Of a DNA stretch of 47,870 bases, positions 35,601 to 46,220 are shown piece by piece. The notes under the pieces are model-generated. The model searched no databases. It was not told the DNA's origin and saw nothing but the letters and a program-made list of their open reading frames with translations. Source of the DNA: Alectoria sarmentosa (lineage: Eukaryota; Ascomycota; Lecanoromycetes; Lecanorales; Parmeliaceae). Made by a program: the position numbers and the translations under genes. The stretch lies in the NCBI GenBank assembly GCA_009733775.1, contig WOGZ01000258.1:1-47870 (forward strand). The letters run 5' to 3'. Numbering within the stretch: position 1 is the stretch's first letter; the number at the start of each line of letters is the position of its first letter.

Positions 35601-35847
35601 CTTCGCAACTATTCAAGATCTCGTTGACCTCTCTCACCATGCGTCGTCGGTAGACTCGCGAGTCTCGTCGGAGAATGCCCTCCAACTCATTGAGGACCAT
35701 AGCTAAGAGGGAAAGATCGTTTGCAACAATCGACATCTCCTTCTCTGCTTCGTAGAACGTGGAGATAAGACCGTAGATCGTTTGAGATAATTGCACGCCC
35801 ATAGCAGCGACACCCGCCACCGAGGTAGCCACTGATAGGCGATCCAT
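32676..35847 (-). CDS. Large protein: fungal helical N-terminal domain, disordered middle, ubiquitin-like domain (ULD), coiled coil
   Basis: Exon 1 (35847-35393, 152 codons) encodes a helical domain starting MDRLSVATSVAGVAAMGVQL, like the fungal N-terminal domain found on NLR-like and related proteins (PigL_N type). A GTAAGG donor follows at 35392; the 3' acceptor is not certain (AG at 35291-35290 keeps the frame, giving about 1005 residues). The middle, to about 33600, is long, acidic, Ser/Thr-rich and probably disordered. The ubiquitin-like domain spans the second intron (33527-33477, 51 nt): RDWLGRKFLFPVAMCQTWQ, then GLHNLIQEAF, YYNISHVTGEIILPSTW and a GLEVNMEIW end. These are the hallmarks of the fungal ULD family (FKDAVGRKF...LC.TW; G.IILP..W). 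A coiled coil follows (ENALLEQKKAKIEAEMKLER...WLEKQVRDQKEELDGL) and a basic tail. It is likely a signalling or scaffold protein; function unknown. Confidence 0.85.
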
Positions 35848-37368
35848 ATTGATGCGGTTGATGGCGCGTCAGCAGCCGTCGCAACGGAAGCCGCTCATAA
35901 AGGGACTTCAAAGTGAGAAGAATCGGATCATTGAAAGAATTTGGTGGGGGGTGTTGCTGGAGCACAGTCCTCGGTTGCGCTTGCAGTGATCGACAAACTT
36001 GCATGGGGCTGCCCCTCATACCCTAAAGATGACAGCCTACGCGCGGGATCCCTAAGCAGCACCCTGCATGAATGACGCGAAGAGTAGTCTGGGGCCAATG
36101 AATCTCAAATTGCGGGAGGTGAGCGCTTGGACCTTGTGAGGTGGCAACCTGAGATTGGATGTAGAACCGAAATCTGCTCAAAGAATTGTATCAGTAAGAG
36201 ACGAGCCGACGGAGAACTGTCCCGGTGGAAAAACCTATCCTTCTAGCTCAAATTCCGGCGACCAGAAAGCACGCCCGCGCATGATCATGGACCACGTTCA
36301 GGTCTGTTTTGATATAAAATTTGCGCAAAGGGCAACCCTCTTCAAGTCGCCTTGCGCCCTCGTTATCTCGCAGCTATTTCAACAAAGCGACGTGCTCAAT
36401 AAAGGAGCCACCTGGGTCTCTAAATGCGTGAAACCGTGCTGATCAGGGTGAAAAGTGATCACTGGCTCTGGCGCGAGGCCACTTCATCTCAGAAAATGAG
36501 TAGGCCTTTGAAAATACGGCCGGCGGTAAGTTTTTCCTGCCAGACTCCTAGCGCGCAGGTAGGACAAGGGGCATCGTGGCGGGAAGGCAGGCACAGATGA
36601 TGTCGATATCCGGTTCGATGTTGGTTCAAAGATAGACAGGAGCGGCGCTCTACGAAAAGTCATGACCGCTCTCAGCCAAGTACTTTACGTGGATGGCGCC
36701 GGCAATGGATACGCTGGAGACCCCGATTGTTAGCTACTTTCTTGAAGATCTCATCATGGTGAGGTCTCACAAGATACCGGGAGAGTAAATCGCCGTTGCT
36801 GCAATCTTCTTCGTGACCCGTAGCGAGGAATTCCATACCATCGGCAATTAAATCGCAAGATCTTTGCTATATCTGGGATTGAATCTCTGAGAACGAACCC
36901 CGAAGCGCTAATGCAGTGCCCATTACACCTCTTCCGATCCCGATTATAGTCAATAGGTGTGCAAACAAGGATACTGACCGGCACGGCGATAATCACCACG
37001 TGGTTATGATATCGACTAGGATAGCTATGCAGCTCATCGATAGGAGAAACGCGGCGGTTAAAAGCGAGGATTGAGAGATTTGTGAAAGCTGAGCGCAATA
37101 GTACGTTGTGCGAAATGGAAAGGAAATTATGAAAGTTTCGAGCAACAGACCCTCAATTCTTGCTACCACTGGGTCTGTGTACATGGTAGATCGAATCTAA
37201 GTCCTCACAATCGGGCACTTCAAAACCATCGCCGCGGCCGAGAGAGACGCCTCAGACCATTGACGATGCGGAAACCCATGAAGATATCTGCCAATATTTC
37301 GTTATTACATTTGATTTTTTGGTATTGGCGTTATTCGCTGCTGCGACATCAACAAAGGCATAGTCGAA
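35848..37368. other. 5' region of the ULD protein gene and gene-poor space
   Basis: No gene recognised. A plus-strand frame at 36155-36442 and minus-strand frames at 37098-36754 and 37184-36993 have no motif I can defend. The latter two could be decayed exons of the SAT4-like remnant just upstream, but no family motif is visible in them. Confidence 0.3.
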
Positions 37369-37590
37369 CTAGAACCGAAGATTGGGGACCATCCTGGATA
37401 GCAGCCGAAGGAGAACGACTATGTGAGATAGCGACCAGAGAATCCCGATTGCTACTTGATAGCCAGACCTCTTGTTCTGCTCAAGGTAAGCTGTCGGTAG
37501 TGTTTGTGAGGCCATTCCGTAAGTGCGAGCGTCTCGAGGAAACGAAAATTCAAAGACCACACGGTCTTCAATAACAGAATGATTCAACAA
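37369..37590 (-). pseudogene. Possible SAT4-like N-terminal exon remnant
   Basis: The minus-strand frame from the Met at 37515 reads MASQTLPTAYLEQNKRSGYQ followed by one hydrophobic helix and VLLRLLSR. That is the usual start of SAT4-family proteins (short polar lead with YLxxNKG-like text, helix 1, LLRLYSR). The next expected block (WDDY) is only hinted at by FDYAFVDVAA after a stop at 37369. No later SAT4 blocks (GLGxH, FxCxP, CID) could be found downstream. I read it as a truncated or decayed copy; chance similarity of one helix is the alternative. Confidence 0.3.
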
Positions 37591-39932
37591 ACCTCAGAGT
37601 CAGTTTGTATTTCGTTCTCCGCCTTCAGCGTGCACTCGCCATTGACTGAAGACACGGCACGTTGCGGTTAGCTCTCTCTGATGGACATGAGCATCTCTTG
37701 AGCCGTCAAGCCCCAATAAGACCCCCGAAGGTTGTGTGCTTACTGGACGCCTCTGCAGGCAAGGGGACACAATGGCTGTCAGTGCTGCTGATTAGACTGT
37801 CAGCCTGAAGGCGCAAAGCTCCATCTTTCCCAAGGGTTGACGCAGAGGATCCATGAGAGTACGGCATCTCACCTACAGTACGTCACAGGACCACTGTGGC
37901 CATCCTAGAGGATTGTCCCGCCATTCGGACATTTGAGCTGATTGTATCTATCCTCCTGGGCGCAGCACTGCTCACTCGCGTCATGTGGTCGCGTTCAAGG
38001 ACAACTTGGCTCCCCGTGGCCGAAATTCGGAGATTCGAGATCGAGAGTCTAGTCCCGAATGGGCCGTAGTGTTGCGCCGAGACCTTGCGCCAAGACATCT
38101 GCAGATCCGAATCTCGCCCGCCTAGATCCATCTCATCTTCTCACCAACCATCCACTTTTTCAGATTTCACAATGGAGGTTCTTTCTTTTTTTCTTCAAAG
38201 GATGACGACTTGGGCTCTCCAAGACTACTAGCAGTCCGCCAAGAACGTACGATTGGAAGGTGGGGATCTAGAGGGGTCTTGTGGTGAAGAGGAAGAAGGA
38301 AATACTGTAGTGTGTGTGAATAATATTATTGTGCAGAGATGGACTCAGCGTTGGGAGCGACGCAGGGTGAGAGAGAGCATAGCCTGCAATTGGGGTTTTG
38401 AGTGAGAGTGGCGGCGGGGCATGGGAGAGGGGTAGTGAGTGGGGTGTGGGAAGCGGTATTTGATGGGGTATGGTTGTTTGAGAATGTGCGGAAGGAGGTG
38501 AAAGATTGTGAGAGCGGTGTTGACGTGCGGATGAATGAACCCGGAGAGTGCTGTGGCGGAAGAAAGTCTGAAGCGGTGGGTACTTGCTCTTTCTTAGCTG
38601 CGGGGATTTCGGGGCTTTTACTGATGTTTTGAAATCATATCTACTTTGGATTAACGTTACTACGAATGTCAGCTGCGGTTGTTACATAGCAATCGAGGAT
38701 TCAGGGACTGGATATCAATGCAATCCTATTTGCACGAAAGGGGGCTCAACTGGCACTTTGAAATGAATACCGTAAGAGTGGGGTATGTCATCCTCCCTGA
38801 TAGTCTAACCTCTATGATAGGTTGCAAGGGCAGTGATATCCAAAAAAAAAAAAGTTCCATATCGAGCGGACAGACTGTTTGATTATGGATACGGGGGTGC
38901 AAAGATTGACCGTGTAGCCTGAAAAGTCATTCCGTGAGCTTCCCTGCTGGTTCGGACAACATTTGGCTCGGAAAGGCTAGCTAGCATCAATGCTACTATG
39001 AATTTCGAGGCAATCTCTTTGTTGGTTCTGAGAATCGGTGTGTACGCCAGGAGAGCACGAGGAGTACAAGGTTCTCGTTGCAAGACAAGGTCTTTGTGTT
39101 GAGGTTCGAAGAAATCCTGAGACGGCATTGGTAGCGCATAAGAATCCGACGGGGTCGTATGGCTCTTTCATGTTGTTATGCGATAGACTTGAAAGGGCAC
39201 ATGCTATCTATCATAAGGTACAGAGACATGATTATCTCATTCTTGAACCTCGATCGTTAAGGCTGGATCCCGTCTTGTCGCTCGCTGGTCTCGCCCCGTC
39301 TGCCGAAAGGAAGATCCGATGCTGTAGCGTTGGGGGGGGGCGGCGCTCGTGCTAATGTAAGACGCAGAGGGTAGGTAGCATTGCTGCTGGTTGAAGAAAG
39401 GGGCCTGAATTGAGGCATTGGACGAGGTTGATATTTTGACTTTTTCCGGCTGGAGTAGGAGAACAATACCCGATGGGGCAGATTGGTTAGGTAGGGTAGT
39501 TGCGTGGCGATTTGTGACAGTCTTGCTGAGCAGTAGGGTTCTGGGATGAGAGAGTAGGTTTGTTCGTCTTCACCTGTTAATGTTAGCTTTCACAATCTAG
39601 AAGTGGTGGGGTTGTCCCCTACCTTACAAGCAAACCCTCTTGGGCTTAGGTAGAGCCTTCGACTCTGAGTATCTCGCTCAAACTTTTGAGTTTTTAATAT
39701 TAGATCAGGTCTTTCTAATTCAGTCATATTTGAATGATGTTTCACGCGTTGAAATCACAATGAGAAAACGATTGATTTATCTACAAATTTTTTGACAGTC
39801 CGACTTATGGCTGTAAAGTCAAAATTCCAATATATGGGTAACAAACATCCCCTACCGAGCATTCCAAAGGTCATCAGGCATAGTTGTATTCCTCTACGAT
39901 ACTTGCGCGACAATAAACGCACCCTTCCCTCG
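37591..39932. other. Gene-poor interval
   Basis: No gene recognised. The stretch 38200-38560 is G-rich on the plus strand, and a poly-A run of twelve lies at about 38841-38852. Small frames on both strands lack motifs and paired splice sites. Confidence 0.4.
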
Positions 39933-40442
39933 TTATATAGTTTGGGTCCAACGGACAATCCATCTCCCCTCCCCACTCATCTTCGCCCTCCGAGCCACAA
40001 TTATTGCTAATCTCCCCGTCTCGCTCGTCATCGCCGTCGGAGATCTTTTGAAGTCCTGGTCGGCGAACCGCGACGGAGACAATGATAATCGCCTTTGTAG
40101 AAGTCTCTCCTGAATCTCTTGGAAATTATCCAATTTTGGAACGCTTCGATCATCGGGGTATTCGTCTTCTGCAGTATACATCTCATGATCGATGGAATGT
40201 TGTTCAAAATTGCGGTTATACGGTGAGAGTTTTGGCGTCTTGGTCGTTGTTTCGATAGAATCGGGTGATAAAGGTCGCTTTCGAGGACGACCACTAGGCT
40301 GCTTTGAAAGATCACCACGAGGCTGCTTTGGAAGACCATCACGAGGCTGCTTCAAAGAAAGACCACGAGACTGCTTTGAAGAACGACTACGATCCTGAAG
40401 ACTGGGCTGTTTTGAAGGCGAGGCCTCATCTTGAGAATCCAT
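39933..40442 (-). CDS. Hypothetical basic protein with an 8-residue repeat and AT-hook-like motif
   Basis: A 169-codon frame from 40442. The N-terminal third is five eight-residue repeats (RSRSSKQS, RGLSLKQP, RDGLPKQP, RGDLSKQP, SGRPRKRP), encoded by a perfect 24-nt period. The last repeat contains GRPRKRP (residues 51-57), an AT-hook-like core that could bind the DNA minor groove. The middle (LSPYNRNFEQHSIDHEMYTAEDEYPDDRSVPKLDNFQEIQERLL, split here only by charge) is acidic and then helical. Because the repeat period is a multiple of three and stays open, translation is plausible. I do not recognise a family, and the C-terminus may be wrong if an intron follows near 40000. Confidence 0.45.
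   Translation of the reverse strand: MDSQDEASPSKQPSLQDRSRSSKQSRGLSLKQPRDGLPKQPRGDLSKQPSGRPRKRPLSPDSIETTTKTPKLSPYNRNFEQHSIDHEMYTAEDEYPDDRSVPKLDNFQEIQERLLQRRLSLSPSRFADQDFKRSPTAMTSETGRLAIIVARRAKMSGEGRWIVRWTQTI
40274..40393. repeat. 24-bp coding minisatellite, 5 units
   Basis: Units start at 40274, 40298, 40322, 40346 and 40370. A typical unit is GCTGCTTTGGAAGACCATCA plus CGAG. Units differ by a few bases but not in length, so the coding frame on the minus strand is kept. Confidence 0.9.
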
Positions 40443-40594
40443 AAACCCTTGTGGGTACTAAGGGACACAATCTCGTAGTCGCTACCACTGGCGCCGATCT
40501 CGCTGCTCGTTACCTCAGTCGTCGATGTTGTAGCTTTCCCATAAGCTGGCTTAATAATTAGCTTGCATTATTAGAGACGATACCTAAGAACGAC

Positions 40595-42503
40595 TCACCG
40601 TTTCGCCCGACCTGCAGGCAATGAGAGATCCTCTCCCGGCCGTTTCATTCGCTCATCAGTCGACCCAAATATGACCAAGTACTGGATCCTAGTACACCAT
40701 TGCTGATTCCAAAATCTCGATTCTTGGCCTTTGGGCCCTTGTTCCCTCGAGCCTGGCTCGTAGATGGATGGTTTTGGAATCAATTTCTGGCGCGTCCAGG
40801 GCACTCCGAGTTTGGGGCCCCATTTGTCAGCCCATCTAAGCTTGCCTCTCACTTCTTGTTTCCGACTTTCCTCCCTCTCCATCTCCAATTCTCATCTTTT
40901 TTCGATTCTTTTTGCGTCTGGCTGTTCCGATCCAGATTCGACAGAGCCATCTATGGATTTTCACCGCTTCCATCGACCAGGTCTGAAAGACCTTTGATAT
41001 TGTTTTTGATGATCATCTCAGCCGTTATAGTCGTCAGTAGGTATGTCTCAAGTGTCTCGTTATCAGACTTTGGGTCAAAAAGATCAGTCTCGCAAATTTT
41101 GCGAAATCTGATCACGTGCATATTCAATGCGTTGTGGACTTTTTGGCCTTTTCCACAGTATCGTCCCGGCGCAACATACGCGTCAAGATGTCACCTCATT
41201 CGACATTCAAGCCGCGCCTCTTCTTCTCCTATCTTGGAAGAAATTGTGAGGGGCAAATCGAGGACACGTATTGGCTCCCCTCGATAGTCAAGTACAATCT
41301 TGCTGTTCCATACAAGGCAGGTTGTGGGTTTTTTGTCTTGTCTTGTGATAGGTTTCTTGAAATAGAAGAGACAGTCAGGTCTTTCAGCTCTTTCCTTCCC
41401 GCCGTTAGTAGGTAGGTCTCGAGACCTGACCACGGGCATCTATCGAGGCGCATTTATTTATATATCTGATGCTTCGCCCTTGCCTTTCCCTCTGCCTCTG
41501 CCCTTCGCTCTTACCGTCATGGTCGACTGAGATCAATTGGAAAGTCTTTGTAGGAAGTTCGGCGGTTTGGCTCAAATCTTTTCACTGTTAGCTGTATTGA
41601 AATTGATCAGAACGTAGTCATAAATTACCCATTTATCTAGGCCTTTCCGATACTTTCCACGGTGAAAAAAATTGACGATGACGTAGGCTTGAATCTTTTT
41701 TCAGCTGGTGTACTTTTCTGCTGACCCGAAACGGTTGGAACACTTCAAAAAAGCTGAAATCTTTCATTCCGAAGAACTTGAATTCTCCACTGTCGATGAG
41801 TGACAAAGAAGTCAACTCAATCCTTCCGAGTCCGCGCCCATTCGATTTCTGTGTGAGAACCGTAAAGCTCACTCAAGAGACAGCAGTACAATGAAACGGT
41901 CAACCCGTCGTGTCTGGTGCCAACCCTCCGGTCCTTTTGCCCAGTCATTTTACCGGCTCAGGCTTCACCTCTTTGGGTTTGACAGGCTCGAGCGTGAGAT
42001 TTGGGTTGAATGGGAGACGGTAAATGGCAGAGTTCGGGCCGGACTGAATTCGAATCACTGCTTCGACAGTTGTTCGATCAAGCTCTCGGTACGAAGCTTG
42101 AAAAGTAGAGGGGGCTGAAACAAATGATTGTCGCAATACAATCGTCGAGTAACGACCTTGAATCCGGGGAGACATCGAGGCCAGGACCAGTAAATAGCTC
42201 GTCGAAAGCAAGTCTGTTTAGCAATCATTTCATAGACGAAGGTCCATACAATCTTCTCCACCGAACCCCTCGTGTCCAGCAGCAAAGACACACCATTTGA
42301 TGCCATCCAAATTCGCGTTTCGTCGTGCCGGATGCCCATTTCCGCGCTTCATCCTCAACTTCCTTCTGCATGGATGAGGCTACTTCTCCCCATATGTTCA
42401 TGTGTTGATTGGAAGAGCCAAGTAGTTCTTTGACGGACTTGGATGGCCGGTCGCTTGACATTTTCTTGAACATCTCTGCATAATTTGGAGATGGATTAGC
42501 CAT
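40595..42503 (-). pseudogene. Unrecognised multi-piece coding locus, probably broken, with an internal duplication
   Basis: Several minus-strand frames look coding-like. One runs from 42503 (MANPSPNYAEMFKKM...SMQKEVEDEARKWASG). One at about 42120-41945 ends NSAIYRLPFNPNLTLEPVKP. One runs from 41439 to 40951 (163 codons), interrupted once by TGA at 41193-41191, with IVLDYRGEPIRVLDLPLTIS before it and HVIRFRKICETDLFDP after it. A last one (to 40595) contains LRWADKWGPKLGVPWTRQK and has a TGA at 40894-40892. The text LETYLLT followed by a helix and L(K/S)DL occurs twice, near 41410 and 41050, in different frames, suggesting two diverged repeats of one module. The TGA codons could be mutated Trp codons. 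I do not know the family, and introns may explain part of the frame changes. Confidence 0.35.
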
Positions 42504-43764
42504 TGTGAGGGACCGGCAGATTGGTTGTTCAAGGTATGAAGGGAATGCTTGGTCTTGTTGCTAACGATGTCAGGGCCTAAAGGCGCTTTAGTTGACTGAA
42601 AGTCAAGGATATGGAGGCAGAGTAACTACCCAGGCGAGCGACTTACTCTGAAAGAAAACGGTGGGTACTCTATCCGGGCAACGGTGCTGTGAATCCAGTG
42701 GTTTTTAAGTCAATGATTAACTCCGGTCAGGCTGCATATGCCATCTCATAAAGACATTGCCGGTCAGCCTCACCTCAAGAAGGCCTATGTCAAGATCGTT
42801 GAAGATCTGGAGACTGGGTTAGAAGATAAGCTAAATTGCACTTGCGCAAAAAACAGCTAGTAGCACTTACTTTGAACGCGATGTCGGCCCAGACTTTGTG
42901 TTTGCCTGGATCAGACTGGAGTATGCGAAGGCGATGAGTTGAGGATTTCGGTCGAGGTGCACATGGTATTGCGCCATCTGATGCGACAATCACACCAGTA
43001 TTTACCCCCATCGATGGCGATTCTGCTTTCCAGTTGCACGAATATGCCCATGAAGGCATCATCACTCTGCCTCATACTTCCTAAGTATCTCCTGATACTC
43101 CTGTTATTCTGCACTGCCTGTCTGAGCGCGGCCAGCCATGAAGCCTCGACATATTGCTTCCCGTATGCCGAACTCTTGATTCCTTGGAGGCTCTCGTCGA
43201 CTCTGTCTGCGGTTATTTCTTTGGAGGCTGGAAGCAGACCGGCGTGTCCTAGAGGCGAAAGTCGATCACGAGGTCATAGAAATGGCATGGGGGTATCAAG
43301 AGTAGGCCCGGGATCAACAAGGTCGTGTTTCCTCCGTCGCAAGACCTCCGTGTAGATCAAGTCTCGGATCTCTTGAGGAATTTGGACCAAGCCTTTTCAG
43401 CCATATTGTCGATCTCAACTGTTCATTGCGGGAGTCGATTCTCATGGCTGTACTCCTCACCACCGAAGTTTCCACCAAACAAAAAGTAATGGGCGGCAGC
43501 AGCAGACCCTTTGACAACACGTGCGACAGAATAAAAAGGCTTCAAGAAGATAAGGGGTATATATATGTATTGATGATATATATATTAAAATGAGGTATCT
43601 GACATCGCAAAAGTGCAAAAGATGGAAGTAGCTGGCCACCAGCTTTGTAATGACTTCTCACATGCTATGGAGAGAGAAAGTATATCAATGAGAAGATTTG
43701 GCCTGCTTAAATACTTTACCATGCCTGCGGGAGCGCTTATATCGTCTAGCATGTGTTAGCAATT
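42504..43764. other. Intergenic interval
   Basis: No gene recognised. Competing short frames at 42790-43114 (-) and 42939-43355 (+) overlap on opposite strands and lack motifs. An AT-rich dinucleotide patch lies at about 43557-43590. Confidence 0.4.
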
Positions 43765-44232
43765 CGCCACCATAGGTGTGTTGAATTCACATGTACCGAC
43801 ATTCATTGGGGGGGCGAAATCGCCACTGTTAGAGTTGGATTCACAAGTGCGCACATTCACTGCTCTGATTCCCGCTGAGAATGGTATTTATTAGACAGCT
43901 TTACCACAATTGATGTGTTGAACTCATGTATGCCGACATTCATTGCTCTAATTTCCACTAAGGTCAGCATTCATTGATCGAATTCGCCACTATTGATGTG
44001 TTGAATCCACTTTAACAACATTCACAGTTTTCTTTTTGATTGTGATTACTATTTGTCGATCGAATTCGCCACTATTCATGGCTTTGATTCACAGATGCTG
44101 AGATTGTCTGTGCTTTCTCTACTGAGATTAGTCTTTATCAGTCGAAGTCACCTCTATTGCTACTATGTTGATTCTCATATATCAACGTTCACAGCTCTTT
44201 TCTCGGTTGAGATTAGTCTTCATCAGTTGAGA
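43765..44232. repeat. Degenerate tandem repeat, about six units of 56-85 bp
   Basis: Units begin near 43765, 43821, 43900, 43985, 44067 and 44148. Each carries a recognisable core, CGCCACTATTGATGTGTTGA, then TTCACA and ACATTCATTG-like text. Several also carry a closing block ACTGAGATTAGTCTTCATCA followed by GTCGA. Spacing and sequence have drifted, so it is an old array or several old insertions of one short element. No coding potential is suggested. Confidence 0.75.
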
Positions 44233-45281
44233 TGAGATTTCCTTGTTATTGTTTCTACTTACTTTGCTCTTGAACCATTCACATTCTGAGGTGGCTCATC
44301 TTAAAAGGGGCGACCTGTGTAAGGAGTGACCCGTGTAGGAAACAACCTCTTTGAAGCTTTGCCCTTATACGATTCATACATTCATGATTTTCTATTCAAA
44401 AGGAGTCACATGTGCGTAGGGAGTCATTTCCTCCAAAGGCGCCACTCATTAGTATGTGTCAATGCTGGCCTTCTATATCACTGCTTATACCGTATTTCGC
44501 TGCCTGCAAGGTCCTATCTCTTTCTTTCCCTTCAAATCATAGCCGTTTTTTACTCATACTGCGTCTGGGCCACTTGCTTTCAAGTAATTGCTCTGGTTGC
44601 CTGCAAGCGAGTTCGTGGGTCAGTTGGCTTCAACTCGCCTAGTAATTGGGATCGTGAGAGAGAAAGTGAGGCTGAGAGTATTCTGGAGAGGGCGCTTGAG
44701 GAAGGTTGAAGATACTAGGAAGTGGAGAGATCAGGTTGCTTGAACGTCGCTGTGTAGAACCTCGGGGTTGAATGCTGTTTCTATGGTCAAGTGGATTGAT
44801 ATATCAACAATTGATAAAACTGAGCAATCATTATGACATGTTCGTCGGCCCCTTGATCCCAAGTCTCAATCCTGAAATCCTCGAGTAGAGTATCCACAGA
44901 AAAACTTGGCAACAGCTACATCAAGTAAATGCCTACAAAAAGACCAATCTTCCGAGTACCAAGAACTGAGATATACGCTGGCCAAATCGATTCTCATTGC
45001 CTATGGATTTTAGTCGAGCAATGCTTCTTTCCAATATAGTGATTGAATCGTAGTATTCCGGACATCTCATACATAAAACAGAGCTAAATCGGCAGCCCTT
45101 CTATTACAGGTGAAACAAAAGAGGTGCAGAAACATTCGCTGGCAAAGTGCAGTATCAGGTCTTTCACAAGACAGCCTCATGCGCTGGTTCCCTTCCGATC
45201 TTCGCAACGACACAAACAAATTGCCATTGAAGTGCAAAAAGTAGATGCGTTTCATCGTAGCTCAAAGACCTTTCGGATGAT
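44233..45281. other. Intergenic interval
   Basis: A plus-strand frame at 44326-44709 (127 codons) has two hydrophobic stretches and a charged end (DRERESEAESILERALEEG), which is mildly coding-like. It has no known motif and an alternative frame over the same bases, so I do not call it. Confidence 0.3.
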
Positions 45282-46220
45282 CTATCCATACTCACTTCGA
45301 GACCTAGCCAAGACGAAAGCCTCGCCATTCATGATGCCACGGACAAAGAACTCGCCGATGAATGTAAAGTTTTCCTCATCAGTCTCCGGGTCCTTCATCC
45401 TTCGTAACACAACTGGTACACTGTAGCCGTAGAGATTGTAAATGAGATCTCGCTACTTCGGGATCATCCTCGACGTATCATTTTTCTATTCAACTTTCCC
45501 TGCTCTTCTCCGCGTTTTTTTTAACAGACTTCTCTTATCTGTAGCAATTCCACCAAAACCTAAAGCAAGGAGAATCAAACGTGACTCACCTTACTCCTCA
45601 AATAGAACAGTGACTACGACACTCCCTCTTCTCATCGGTTCGGTCACCAGCAGATTGTCCGTATAATGTGTTCCGTAGCTGGTCTGATTCTGGAGACTAC
45701 GCACTGCATAGTACAAAACCCTCCTCTTCGATGGACCAAGGCCAAACTGAACATTCTTCCAAGCGCACAGTGGCGGGCAGGCAAACCCATGTGGCGTTCA
45801 GTCTACGCTCATTGCAGCTCTCAGGCTCGTTGGTATACAGCCGCTGCTTGTGGCTGCGACGGATGCGACTGACTTGTCCCATTGGGTATCTTGATATTTA
45901 CCTCGGTTCTTTGGCAGTGTCGTCGACCATTTAATTTTATAAATAAGGAGCAGATGACTCTGCAAACGAAAGGGATTATATGGCGCCTGTACTCGACCTA
46001 GCCTTGGATATAGCAGGGATGTGGTACGCTTCAAGCTGATCATGAAATCATTGGAAAAGCAAGGCCGGAAAGACTTCTCGACGCAATCGACAAGGACCGT
46101 CCGTCTGTTGTAAGAGCGCTTGTGGAGGAGGACCGTAGCTCGTTTACGAGGCCTCGAGCCACTAGAGCCGCTTTCACGGTAATGCGATTCCGCAAAACTC
46201 CGCAGGCCAGACACAGACAA
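45282..46220 (-). pseudogene. Decayed HET (heterokaryon incompatibility) protein, C-terminal part
   Basis: At 45452-45282 the minus strand reads RDLIYNLYGYSVPVVLRRM, then ENFTFIGEFFVRGIMNGEAF. This fits the C-terminal block of fungal HET-domain proteins (GDxIxxLxGxxVPxVLR ... FIGExYVxGIMxGEA). A GTGAGT donor follows the Arg-Ser-Arg end. The same frame continues upstream to 46220, with stops at 45800-45798 (TGA), 45593-45591 (TAA) and two TAGs between 45510 and 45453. The open parts contain text such as NQTSYGTHYTDNLLVTEPMR. A GTGAGT...TAG intron (45589-45453) may remove the last stops but does not restore a clean frame. The N-terminal HET domain was not found. HET proteins trigger cell death after fusion of unlike strains; this copy looks inactive. 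Confidence 0.55.

Noticed and set aside
37369..37590. A complete third SAT4 gene
   Set aside because: Only the first helix resembles the family; the later diagnostic blocks were not found, so only a remnant is suggested.
44326..44709. 127-codon plus-strand frame as a membrane protein gene
   Set aside because: Two weak hydrophobic stretches only, a competing frame over the same bases, and no conserved motif.
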